64,000 bases of DNA, from positions 1 to 64,000 of the forward strand of contig JAJZVW010000008.1 in the NCBI GenBank assembly GCA_021847015.1, given 5' to 3'. This document shows, in pieces, positions 41,172-49,394 of the stretch. The position numbers were made by a program, and so were the translations under genes. The notes under the pieces are model-generated. The model was not told where the DNA came from. It did not search any database and saw only the letters and a list, made by a program, of their open reading frames with translations. This DNA is from Pseudomonadota bacterium. GTDB taxonomy: Bacteria > Pseudomonadota > Alphaproteobacteria > Rhodospirillales > Magnetospirillaceae. Within the stretch, counting starts at the first letter, position 1. Each line of letters opens with the position of its first letter.

Positions 41172-42422
41172 TCACTCAGCCGCTCCGACCTTGCGCTCGT
41201 TCCATTTCTGCACTTCCTCGTCCCAGCCGTCGGTGCGGACGTAGGGATTGGTCCGGGGGCGGGTGATCATGTTGACGTCGAGCGGCAGATCGAGCCCTTC
41301 GAGGTAGTTGATCAAGCCGATGCGTTCGATCATCTCGCCCGTCCGCTCATGCTCCAAGGCGTTCTCAGCGAAGAAGTCGAGCATGCGGTGAGCGAGGTCG
41401 AGCAACTTCTCGAAATCCTCGTCCGTTTCCAGCTTCATGAACGGCACGAGGACGGTGCCCATCAGGTCGCCGATCTTCAGCGTGCGCTTGCCGCCCACCA
41501 GGATGGTAATGCCGCGGTCCTTACCCGGCTTGAGCGCCTTGGTGCAGACGTTGATGCAGTGCATGCAGCGCACGCAGGACTTGTTGTCCACGTCGAGCGT
41601 ATCGTCGTCGTTCAGCGACAACGCCTGGCTCGGGCACATGCGGACGACTTGGTTGATGAATTCCTTGCGGCCGAGCTGGGCGACCTTGGCCCTCACCTCA
41701 TCCTGGTTGACCTGCATGTCGTCCCGCCAGGTGCCGATGATGGCGATGTCCGACCTCTGGGTCGCGTTGGCGCAGTCGTTGGCGCAGCCCGAGAACTTGA
41801 ACTTCAGCTTGTAGGGCAGGCTGGGCCGGTGGATATCGTCGGTGAAGTCGTCGATCACCGTCTTCATCGCCCGCAGCGTGTCGAAGCAGGACTGCTCGCA
41901 GCGCGCCGGACCGACGCAGGCCGCCGACGTGCGGACGCCGGCGCCGGCGCCGCCCATGTCGAAGCCCAGTGCGTTGATTTTGTCCCACGCGGCCTGGACT
42001 TGGTCGCTGCGGCAGCCCTGGAACATGATGTCACCCGACTGGCCGTGCAGCGCGATCAGGCCGGAGCCGTGCTCCTCCCAGATGTCGCAGAGATTGCGCA
42101 GGGTCTTGGTGTCGTAGAAGAACCCCGGCGCCGGCATGATGCGAAGGGTGTGGAACTCGGATGATTCGGGGAACCGCTCCGCCACCTCGGAGAAGCGGGG
42201 AATGACGCCGGCACCATAGCCGAACACGCCGACCGTGCCGCCCTTCCAATAGCCCTTGCGCGTTTCGTAGCTGTGCTCCAACTGGCCCAGCAGGCTCTTC
42301 ATGATATCGGCATATGGCTTGCCCTCGGCGGTGGCGAGCCGCTTCAGACCCGTAACAAAGCTCGGCCAGGGACCGCTCTCGAGCTGGTCCAGCATTGGCG
42401 TCTCAGGCATCTTCTTAGACAT
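41172..42422 (-). CDS. dsrA: Sulfite reductase, dissimilatory-type, alpha subunit (reverse type)
   Basis: DsrA of the siroheme sulfite reductase DsrAB; in sulfur oxidisers the enzyme runs in reverse, oxidising sulfur to sulfite in the cytoplasm. At 416 residues it is full length. The siroheme-[4Fe-4S] ligands are intact: Cys169-x5-Cys175 and Cys213-x3-Cys217. The inserted ferredoxin domain keeps its cysteines (Cys263, 283, 286, 289, 293). LLGQLEHSYETRKGYWKGGT and GGKRTLKIGDLMGTV are typical. The ATG at 42422 follows AGGGAG. No dsrB, dsrE, dsrF or dsrH lies beside it, although these normally follow in one operon; a tusE/dsrC-like gene is 21 kb away. Confidence 0.93.
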   Translation of the reverse strand: MSKKMPETPMLDQLESGPWPSFVTGLKRLATAEGKPYADIMKSLLGQLEHSYETRKGYWKGGTVGVFGYGAGVIPRFSEVAERFPESSEFHTLRIMPAPGFFYDTKTLRNLCDIWEEHGSGLIALHGQSGDIMFQGCRSDQVQAAWDKINALGFDMGGAGAGVRTSAACVGPARCEQSCFDTLRAMKTVIDDFTDDIHRPSLPYKLKFKFSGCANDCANATQRSDIAIIGTWRDDMQVNQDEVRAKVAQLGRKEFINQVVRMCPSQALSLNDDDTLDVDNKSCVRCMHCINVCTKALKPGKDRGITILVGGKRTLKIGDLMGTVLVPFMKLETDEDFEKLLDLAHRMLDFFAENALEHERTGEMIERIGLINYLEGLDLPLDVNMITRPRTNPYVRTDGWDEEVQKWNERKVGAAE

Positions 42423-42859
42423 CGTCGTCTCTCCCTCTTCAGGTCCAGGCGCACGGACCATGACTGCAAATTGGGATCAGTGCAGCGATTTTAAATATAC
42501 GATCTGCTAAGCAGGTATGACGATTGTGGAAGGTGCCGGCGATTTGGGGTCGAAAAGGTCTCGTCCCATCGATGGATGCGGGAGCGCCAGCCGCAGGAAT
42601 TGTCCTGCTCGCTCCTAAAGGGCGCCAGAACTGATTGGCCGGCCCGCGCTGGAAAGGGCGGCTAAACTGGCCATGCCTGCCGCCTTTTCTCGAGGTTTGC
42701 AGATCAGGCGGAGCATTTCGATCCTGGTTTTTCCGAACAAAATGGGGCGGCGACTAAGCGATTCGTGTCGTTCTTGATGCGATTGTTCATCTATGTTAAT
42801 TTGTGCGTATCGGCGGCGAGATCATCGTTTCCGATCCCGCAAGGGGGGAGGATGCGCAA
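42423..42859. promoter_or_regulatory. Divergent promoter region of dsrA and the next gene
   Basis: This 437-base gap has no gene. Leftward, the dsrA side holds an AT-rich TATATTTAAAAT block near 42495 and a palindrome CTGCTAAGCAG (42505-42515), a possible operator. Rightward, TTGATG (42774-42779), a 17-base spacer and TAATTT form a plausible promoter for the gene at 42860. The middle part shows nothing recognisable. Confidence 0.4.
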
Positions 42860-43354
42860 ATGTTCGGCTTCGGCAAACACACCCCAAGCGAGGACCCGCA
42901 GCGCGCGGCGGCGATCGAGCAATCGAAGAAGGTCATCCGCGACCTCATCCACGCGATGGCGGACGCCTCGCCCGAGGAAAGCGAGAGGCTGGCCCAGCAG
43001 GTCAAGGACCGCTGCGGAGGCGACACGCTCCTTCCGTTCGACTTCAAGCAGAAGGCCTTCAAGAAGGCCCGCGAACTGCAATGCAACGCCAATATGCGCG
43101 CCGCGGACAGGCTGATGCATCAGGCGGCGCGCCTGGCGGCCGAGGAGAACATGAAGGACAGGGGGGCGAAGGTGGCGGAGGCGCGGCGCTATTTCGCCAA
43201 GGCCTGCACGCTGGGGGCGGACGAGGAATGGCGCAAGGCGTTCCAGAGGCTGAACGAGACGATCCTGCTGACCGGCGGCGTGCAGCACAAGGGGCCGACC
43301 CGCGCCAAACCGCTGGATACCGCTCCCAAACCCCCCAACCGGGCCAAGATGTGA
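42860..43354 (+). CDS. Small helical protein of unknown function
   Basis: This 164-residue, soluble, mostly helical protein starts FGFGKHTPSEDPQRAAAIEQ; the helical core has IRDLIHAMADASPEESERLA and QCNANMRAADRLMHQAARLA, and the tail is rich in Pro and Lys. I do not recognise a family. The ATG at 42860 has AAGGGGGGAGGA eight bases upstream, which rules out a longer reading from 42803. It precedes yajQ by 70 bases. Confidence 0.7.
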   Translation: MFGFGKHTPSEDPQRAAAIEQSKKVIRDLIHAMADASPEESERLAQQVKDRCGGDTLLPFDFKQKAFKKARELQCNANMRAADRLMHQAARLAAEENMKDRGAKVAEARRYFAKACTLGADEEWRKAFQRLNETILLTGGVQHKGPTRAKPLDTAPKPPNRAKM

Positions 43355-43424
43355 CCTTGGCGGGGCTAGCCATTCGCTCTCGGCTTGGCTAATTGTCACC
43401 TCGACAACAGCCAGGGGTGCCGCC

Positions 43425-43910
43425 ATGCCTTCCTTCGATATCGTTTCCAAGACCGATATGGCCGAAGTGGACAACGCGCTCGCCGGAATCGCGCGCGAGA
43501 TCGGCCAGCGTTTCGATTTCAAGGGCAGCCAGTGCTCGGTCGAGCGCAAGGACCAGACCATCACGGTGGTGGCCGACGACCAGACCAAGCTGGATCAGAT
43601 GCACGAACTCCTGAAGGTCTACTTCACCCGCCGCAAGGTCGATCCCAAGGCATTGGATTTCCAGGCCGTGCAGAAGGCTTCGGGCGACACTTTGCGCCAG
43701 GAGGTCATAGTCAAGCAGGGTATCGACAAGGACGTCGCCAAGGTCCTGGTCAAAGAAATCAAGGACAGCAAGATCAAGGTGCAGGTCGCCATCCAGGGTG
43801 ATGAACTGCGGGTCAGCGGCAAGAAGCGCGACGATTTGCAAGAGGCCATCGCCCTCGTCAAGAAACTGGATGTGGATTTGCCGCTCCAGCTCGTGAACTT
43901 CCGCGACTGA
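43425..43910 (+). CDS. YajQ-family nucleotide-binding protein
   Basis: This 161-residue UPF0234/YajQ protein starts PSFDIVSKTDMAEVDNALAG. Conserved parts are FDFKGSQCSVERKDQ, QEVIVKQGIDKDVAKVLVKE, KIKVQVAIQGDELRVSGKKR and the end LPLQLVNFRD. The Xanthomonas homologue binds c-di-GMP and affects transcription; others bind nucleotides or RNA. The gene ends five bases before the flanking repeat of a MITE-like element. Confidence 0.95.
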   Translation: MPSFDIVSKTDMAEVDNALAGIAREIGQRFDFKGSQCSVERKDQTITVVADDQTKLDQMHELLKVYFTRRKVDPKALDFQAVQKASGDTLRQEVIVKQGIDKDVAKVLVKEIKDSKIKVQVAIQGDELRVSGKKRDDLQEAIALVKKLDVDLPLQLVNFRD

Positions 43911-43914
43911 TTTC

Positions 43915-44132
43915 CGTTCGGAACCAGGGCTGTTCAGCGCTCGTTTTCACCCGCCGATGGCATCCCGACCGAGCGTCAGCGAGCGGAGGGATCGTTCACG
44001 CGTGGCGGGCCCCGCGCCAGAGATCACGTCTGGCGGCGGAGCCGCCGGTACCTGAAGGATCCCTTGCGTCGCTCGGGATGACAATGACGGACGCAAAATC
44101 GGCAGGGAACTGAACAGACCTGCGTTCGGAAC
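43915..44132. mobile_element. MITE-like element with 10-bp flanking duplication
   Basis: The element 43925-44122 (198 bp) is bounded by CAGGGCTGTTCAG and, inverted, CTGAACAGACCTG (12 of 13 paired). A 10-bp direct repeat CGTTCGGAAC flanks it (43915-43924 and 44123-44132). Inside lie GCATCCCGA and GCTCGGGATGAC in opposite orientation with GGATC-type blocks, as in the element at 38321. The ends also share CAGxG with that element. No coding capacity. Confidence 0.8.
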
Positions 44133-44187
44133 GCCGCCGACGGCGGATGTTTTACGCTCTCCCCGGCGCGGCGTCCGCACCCCCCCA

Positions 44188-46542
44188 TTACGGGCTGAGG
44201 GCTTTGGCGATGGCGTCGTCCACGGTCTCCATGAAGTCGATGGCGACCGCGGCGCGGGCGGCGGCGGGGACGTCGTCGAGGTCCTTGGCGTTACGGGCCG
44301 GCAGAAGCACGCGGACAAGCCCGGCGCGGGCCGCCGCCGTCACCTTCTCCTTGATGCCGCCCACCGGCAGGACAAGTCCGCGCAGGCTGATCTCCCCGGT
44401 CATGGCCGTGTCGTTGCGGACGGTGCGGTTGGTCAGAAGCGAAACGAGGGCGGTGAAGATGGCCGTCCCGGCGCTGGGGCCGTCCTTGGGGATTGCCCCG
44501 GCGGGGACGTGGATGTGGATGTCGCTGGATTCGAACAAGGCCGGGTCAACCCCCAGCGCCACCGCCCGCGCCTTCACCAGACTGAGCGCGGCTTGCGCGC
44601 TTTCCTTCATCACCTCGCCCAATTGCCCGGTCAGGATCAGCTTGCCGCCGCCGGGCACGCGGGCGGCCTCGATGAACAGGATGTCGCCCCCCGCCGGGGT
44701 CCAGGCCAGGCCGGTGGCCACGCCCGGGACCGCCGTGCGCATGGCGGTTTCGTTTTCGAAGCGCGCCGGACCCAGGATGTCGTGCAGGTCGCCGGGACCG
44801 ATGGCGATGGGCATGGCCTCGCCATCGGCGATCCGAACGGCGGCGTGGCGCATGACGGCGCCAATGGTGCGCTCTAGGTTGCGCACCCCGGCCTCGCGGG
44901 TGTAGTCCCGGATCAGGGCGCGCAGGATCGGTTGGTCCAGTCGCACGGTATCCTCGGGGACGCCGTTGGCAATGCGCTGGCGGGCGACCAGGTAGCGTTC
45001 GGCGATTGCCACCTTCTCGTCCTCGGTGTAACCCGCCAGTTCGATCACCTCCATACGGTCGCGCAAGGGGCCGGGGATGTTCTCCAGCACGTTGGCGGTG
45101 GTGATGAAGATCACCCGCGACAGGTCGAACGGCACGCCCAGGTAATTGTCGCGGAAGGACGAATTCTGTTCGGGGTCCAGCACCTCCAGCATGGCGGCGG
45201 CCGGATCGCCGTGGATGCCGGCGCCCATCTTGTCGACTTCGTCCAGCATGAACACCGGGTTGCGCGTCCCGGCCTTGCGGAGCGCCTGGATGATGTTCCC
45301 CGGCAGGGCTCCGATATAGGTGCGCCGATGCCCGCGGATTTCCGCCTCGTCATGGACACCGCCCAGGCTGATGCGGACGAAATTGCGCCCCGTGGCCCGT
45401 GCGATGCTTTGTCCCAGCGAGGTCTTGCCCACGCCCGGCGGCCCGACGAAGCACAGGATCGGGGATTTTCCTTCGGGCGCCAGCTTGCGCACGGCCAGGA
45501 ATTCCAAAATCCGGCGCTTGATCTTGTCCAGGCCGAAATGGTCGGCCTCCAGGACGGCGCGGGCTTTTTGCAGGTCGATGGCGGGGTCGCTCTCCTTGGC
45601 CCAGGGCAATTCCGTCAGCCATTCCACGTAGTTGCGCACCATGCCGTATTCGGCGGAGGCCTCCGGCATCCGGCGCAGGCGGCCAAGCTCGCGGCGGGCC
45701 TGCTGCTCCGGTTCGGGGGGCATTCCGCTGGTGGCGATGGCCTCGTCCAGGGCGCGGATGTCCTCCCCGCCCTCCTCGCCCTGGCCCAATTCCTGCTGGA
45801 TGGCGCGCAGATGCTCCTCCAGGATGTGGCGGCGCTGGCGCTCGTCGATGGCTTCGCGCGTGCGTTCGCTGACGCGCCGGGTGACCCGCAGGACTTCGAG
45901 CTGATGCCCGAGCGCGGCCAGGACCTTGTCCAGGCGCCGCTCGATGTCGATGGTTTCCAGCAGCTCCTGCTTTTCCACCGCGGGAATGTCGATATAGCTG
46001 GCCACCAGGTCCGCCAGCAGCGAGGCCGGTTCGATGCCGCGGGCCAGGTCCATCAGATGGCTGGGCGCCTGGGGGATGAGTTCCAGGGCCTCGACAGCCA
46101 ATTGGCGCAGATGGCGGGCGCGGCCCTCGATCTCGGGATTGGTGGTGCCGGGCTCGGGGATTCGTTGCACCCGCGCCTCCAGATAGGGGTGGTCGCGCAG
46201 CGCCCTGTCGATGCGGAAGCGCTGTTCGCCGTGGCACACAAGCTGATGGGTCCCGTCCCCGGCGGTGATGAAGCGCACCACTTCGCCAAGGGTGCCGATG
46301 CGGTGAAGGTCGAGCAGGGTGGGGTCGTCGACCTGCTCATCCCGCTGCAGCACGATTCCCACGGACGAACCCCGGCGCAGGGCCTCCTGGACGGCGGCGA
46401 GCGACCGGGCGCGGCCGATGGTGAGCGGCACGGCGACGCCGGGGAAAAGCACGGTGCCGCGCACCGGCACGATCGGAATGTCGTCTGCCGCGGGCGGAGC
46501 CGTATGGGTTGCCGAGGGTGACGGGGCGTCGTTGTCGGCCAC
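44188..46542 (-). CDS. lon: ATP-dependent Lon protease
   Basis: Lon is a hexameric AAA+ serine protease that degrades misfolded and regulatory proteins. It has 784 residues, the LonA layout: N-terminal substrate domain, Walker A GPPGVGKTSLGQ with ARATGRNFVRISLGG after it, and a protease domain with Ser690 (DGPSAG) and Lys733 (GGIKEK). The start is GTG at 46542 with AGGAG seven bases upstream. It lies ten bases after hsp20, so this Lon is the last gene of a leftward series that begins with an RND pump. Another lon near clpX is likely elsewhere in the genome. Confidence 0.95.
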   Translation of the reverse strand: MADNDAPSPSATHTAPPAADDIPIVPVRGTVLFPGVAVPLTIGRARSLAAVQEALRRGSSVGIVLQRDEQVDDPTLLDLHRIGTLGEVVRFITAGDGTHQLVCHGEQRFRIDRALRDHPYLEARVQRIPEPGTTNPEIEGRARHLRQLAVEALELIPQAPSHLMDLARGIEPASLLADLVASYIDIPAVEKQELLETIDIERRLDKVLAALGHQLEVLRVTRRVSERTREAIDERQRRHILEEHLRAIQQELGQGEEGGEDIRALDEAIATSGMPPEPEQQARRELGRLRRMPEASAEYGMVRNYVEWLTELPWAKESDPAIDLQKARAVLEADHFGLDKIKRRILEFLAVRKLAPEGKSPILCFVGPPGVGKTSLGQSIARATGRNFVRISLGGVHDEAEIRGHRRTYIGALPGNIIQALRKAGTRNPVFMLDEVDKMGAGIHGDPAAAMLEVLDPEQNSSFRDNYLGVPFDLSRVIFITTANVLENIPGPLRDRMEVIELAGYTEDEKVAIAERYLVARQRIANGVPEDTVRLDQPILRALIRDYTREAGVRNLERTIGAVMRHAAVRIADGEAMPIAIGPGDLHDILGPARFENETAMRTAVPGVATGLAWTPAGGDILFIEAARVPGGGKLILTGQLGEVMKESAQAALSLVKARAVALGVDPALFESSDIHIHVPAGAIPKDGPSAGTAIFTALVSLLTNRTVRNDTAMTGEISLRGLVLPVGGIKEKVTAAARAGLVRVLLPARNAKDLDDVPAAARAAVAIDFMETVDDAIAKALSP

Positions 46543-46552
46543 GGTGGCGCTC

Positions 46553-46957
46553 CTAGCCCAGCTTGTGGAACGAAAGCCGCAGGCAGCCGTCCGCCATCGT
46601 CCGCTCCGCGAGCCGGTAGCGGCCGGGAGGCAAAGTCAGGCGGCGCTCGAACCGGCCGTGGGGAATCTCTACCTGGCGCAAGAGGGTTCCCTCCGTCAGG
46701 GGAAGGCGCCGTTCCCCGCGCACCGAAAGCTGGCCGTCATCCAACCCGATATCGACGCTGTCCGGCGGGACGCCGGGCAGGGCGACGATCACCACCAGTT
46801 CGGTGTCCGTCTCGAAGACGTCGGCGGGCGCCTGCCATGCGGGCTCGCCCGCCTTTCGCGGCAGCGGGCGGAGAAAGCTTCCGCGCAAGGATTCCGCCTG
46901 GATGATGATCTCGCAGGCGTAAGCCCACAGCCAGTCCCGGGATGTGCGTTCCGTCAT
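46553..46957 (-). CDS. Hsp20/alpha-crystallin-type small heat-shock protein
   Basis: This 134-residue protein has an alpha-crystallin domain: WQAPADVFETDTELVVIVAL, PGVPPDSVDIGLDDGQLSVR and LRQVEIPHGRFERRLTLPPG. The C-terminal IxI motif of classical Hsp20 is not obvious; the end is CLRLSFHKLG. Such proteins hold unfolding proteins for refolding or proteolysis. The lon gene follows after ten bases, so the two probably act together. The ATG at 46957 is 56 bases past the AEC transporter stop. Confidence 0.88.
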   Translation of the reverse strand: MTERTSRDWLWAYACEIIIQAESLRGSFLRPLPRKAGEPAWQAPADVFETDTELVVIVALPGVPPDSVDIGLDDGQLSVRGERRLPLTEGTLLRQVEIPHGRFERRLTLPPGRYRLAERTMADGCLRLSFHKLG

Positions 46958-47013
46958 GCCGGATGGACAGCCCAACCGCCCCTCGGGTTCCCGGCCCGTA
47001 TGGGCGCCGATGG

Positions 47014-47895
47014 TCACAATAGGGCGGCGACCACCACGGGCAGGGTAAGGTAGGAGAGGAGTGTGGAGAGCAGGACGGTGCTTGCCACCTCTTCCGGCTG
47101 GTTTCCGTAGAGCCGGGCGAAAAGATAGTTGAACACCGCCACCGGCATGCCGCTCTGGATCACCAGCGCGCCCCGTGCCGCCCCGGTCAGTCCGAACAGC
47201 CCGGCCACCGCCCACCCGCCCGCAAGCCCCAGGACGATCCGCCCCGCCGACAGGGGCAGGGCGCGGCGGATACCGGAGACTTTCATGTCCGCCAGGGCGG
47301 CGCCCAAGGCCAGGAGCATGAGCGGAATGGTGAAGCCCGCCAGAAGCGTGACGGTGTTGTCCGCCCAGGCCGGCACGGCCCATCCCGACCGGCGTACCGC
47401 CAGAGCCAGCAAGACCGCGTAAAGGAACGGCACCTTCAGCAGCAGGGATGGGCGGAAACGGCCCATGGCGATGGCCGGCCCCAGGGTGAACTGGCCGACC
47501 GAGGCGATCGCGAAATAGATCATGGCGAAGCCCAATCCCTTTTCGCCGAAGGCGAACAGGCAGACCGGCAGGCCCATATTGCCGTTGTTGGGGAACATCA
47601 GCGACGGCAGGTACACCCGTATGGGCAGGCGCGCCAACCGCAACGCCGCGATGCCGACCGCGGCGAACAGGATGAGGCTGGCCAGCGTCGCCCCGCCCAT
47701 CGCCGCCAGGTCGGCGGCCGGGAACCGCATGCGCGTCAGGGTGGAGAACACCAGGCAGGGGGCGCCAATGACGGTGATCAGCCGGGTGACGAAGGCGTGG
47801 TCGAAGGCGTAGCCCCGTCTGGCCCAGGCATAGCCGAACAGCGAGATCAGAACGACCGGGGCGATGACCGAGGCGAGGCTGGCGATCAGATCCAT
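47014..47895 (-). CDS. AEC-family transporter
   Basis: This 293-residue auxin-efflux-carrier-family protein has about ten helices. Diagnostic segments are LMFPNNGNMGLPVCLFAFGE, the NxGNxGLP loop of the family, and LPLSAGRIVLGLAGG. Bacterial members export dicarboxylates or other organic anions. The ATG at 47895 shares one base with the stop of the upstream outer-membrane-channel gene (TGATG), so it is tied to the RND operon. Confidence 0.9.
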   Translation of the reverse strand: MDLIASLASVIAPVVLISLFGYAWARRGYAFDHAFVTRLITVIGAPCLVFSTLTRMRFPAADLAAMGGATLASLILFAAVGIAALRLARLPIRVYLPSLMFPNNGNMGLPVCLFAFGEKGLGFAMIYFAIASVGQFTLGPAIAMGRFRPSLLLKVPFLYAVLLALAVRRSGWAVPAWADNTVTLLAGFTIPLMLLALGAALADMKVSGIRRALPLSAGRIVLGLAGGWAVAGLFGLTGAARGALVIQSGMPVAVFNYLFARLYGNQPEEVASTVLLSTLLSYLTLPVVVAALL

Positions 47896-49394
47896 CAGGG
47901 GAACACTTTCCAGCCGATGGATCCGGCTGTTGGCAGGCTGGCCGCGTCCCATCCGCCGCCCAGAGCCTGGATCAGGCCCACCGTCGAGGTCAACCGGCTG
48001 CCCAGCACGGTGATGGCGGTTTGCTCGTTGGCCAGTGCCGCCGTCTGGGCGGTGATGACGCTGGTATAAGCGACCGTGCCGGCTTCGTACTGATTGAGGA
48101 TCATGCTTTCCGCGCGTTGCGCGGCCTCGACCGCAGCCGCTTCGACCTCGGCCTGCTGGGCGAGGATGCGCAAGCCGGCAAGCTGATCTTCGACCTGCTG
48201 GAAGCCGGTCAGGACGGTCTGGCGGTAAAGGGCGACCTCCTGGTCGTAAGCCGCGCGCGCTTCTTCCACCTGCGCGTTGCGCAGGCCGCCGTCGAAAAGG
48301 GTTTCCGCCAGTTGGGGGCCGACCGACCACACCCGGTTCGCGGTCTGGAACAGGTTGCCCAGCGAGGGACCGGCATAGCTCAACGCGGCCGACAGGGACA
48401 GCGTGGGGTAGTAGGCGGCGATGGCCACGCCGATCTGGGCGTTGGCCGAGGCCATGCGCCGTTCGGCGGCGGCGATGTCGGGGCGGCGCTCCAGCAGGGT
48501 CGAGGGTACGGCCGGCGGAATGCCGGGCACGGTCGCGGACAGCTTGACCGGTTCGATTGAGAATTCGGCCGGCGGCGCGCCGATCAGGACGGCGATGGCG
48601 TGTTCCAGTTGCGCCCGGAAAATTCCCACGGCGATGGCCTGAGAGCGCGTGGTCTCGAGCTGCGTCTTGGCCTGCTCCACGTCGGAGGGCGGCGCCACCC
48701 CGGAAACGACCTGGTTCTGCGTGATTTCGAGGGCCTGGGTGTAAGCCACGACCGTGGAGTCGAGCAGCCGCCGCAATTCGTCCTGGATGCGGAGGCTGAA
48801 GTAATCCGCGGCAAGCGTCGCCTGCAACGATAGCCGGGCCGAGGCCAAATCGGCGGCGCTGGCCTGGGCGTTGGCGACCTCGCTTTCGACGATGCGCCGG
48901 ATTCGGCCCCAGACATCCAGTTCCCAGATCGCATCGCCGGAAACGTCGAAGGTGGTTTGGGCGGGCGGGCTGACCAGGGGCGCGCTGCCGGTCGAGAAAG
49001 ACCCAATTCCGCTTTGGCTGCGCAGGACGGAACCGCTGCCGCCGAGGGTGGGGAAGTAGCCGGCCCGCGCGGCGTTGACCACCGCGCGGGCCTGCTGGTA
49101 CGCCGCCGCCGCCGCTTTGAGGTTCTGGTTGGAGACGTCGATCTTCCTCTCGAGCGAGTCGAGGAGGGGATCGTTGAAGATCGACCACCACGCTCCCCGG
49201 TCGATGTCGTCTTGGGGCACGCCCGGTTTCCAGCCGCCTTGCGCCGTGGCCTCCTTGTACGCGGCCGGCACGGTCACCGGCGGGCGCTCATAGTCCGGGC
49301 CGACCGAGCAGGCCGCCATCAGCGCCACACCCGCCATGGCGGCGGCCATGCTGGCGGCTTTCCTCGTCATCCGCAGTTTTCCGATCCCCTTCAT
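47895..49394 (-). CDS. Outer-membrane efflux lipoprotein (NodT family)
   Basis: This 499-residue outer-membrane channel of the TolC/NodT class has a lipobox ALMAAC followed by [10 protein letters not shown], showing a lipid-anchored N-terminus. Two OEP repeats follow, with the typical [20 protein letters not shown] and [20 protein letters not shown]. The start ATG at 49394 overlaps the stop of the second RND gene by four bases (ATGA). It provides the exit duct for the adjacent tripartite pump. Confidence 0.94.
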   Translation of the reverse strand: MKGIGKLRMTRKAASMAAAMAGVALMAACSVGPDYERPPVTVPAAYKEATAQGGWKPGVPQDDIDRGAWWSIFNDPLLDSLERKIDVSNQNLKAAAAAYQQARAVVNAARAGYFPTLGGSGSVLRSQSGIGSFSTGSAPLVSPPAQTTFDVSGDAIWELDVWGRIRRIVESEVANAQASAADLASARLSLQATLAADYFSLRIQDELRRLLDSTVVAYTQALEITQNQVVSGVAPPSDVEQAKTQLETTRSQAIAVGIFRAQLEHAIAVLIGAPPAEFSIEPVKLSATVPGIPPAVPSTLLERRPDIAAAERRMASANAQIGVAIAAYYPTLSLSAALSYAGPSLGNLFQTANRVWSVGPQLAETLFDGGLRNAQVEEARAAYDQEVALYRQTVLTGFQQVEDQLAGLRILAQQAEVEAAAVEAAQRAESMILNQYEAGTVAYTSVITAQTAALANEQTAITVLGSRLTSTVGLIQALGGGWDAASLPTAGSIGWKVFP

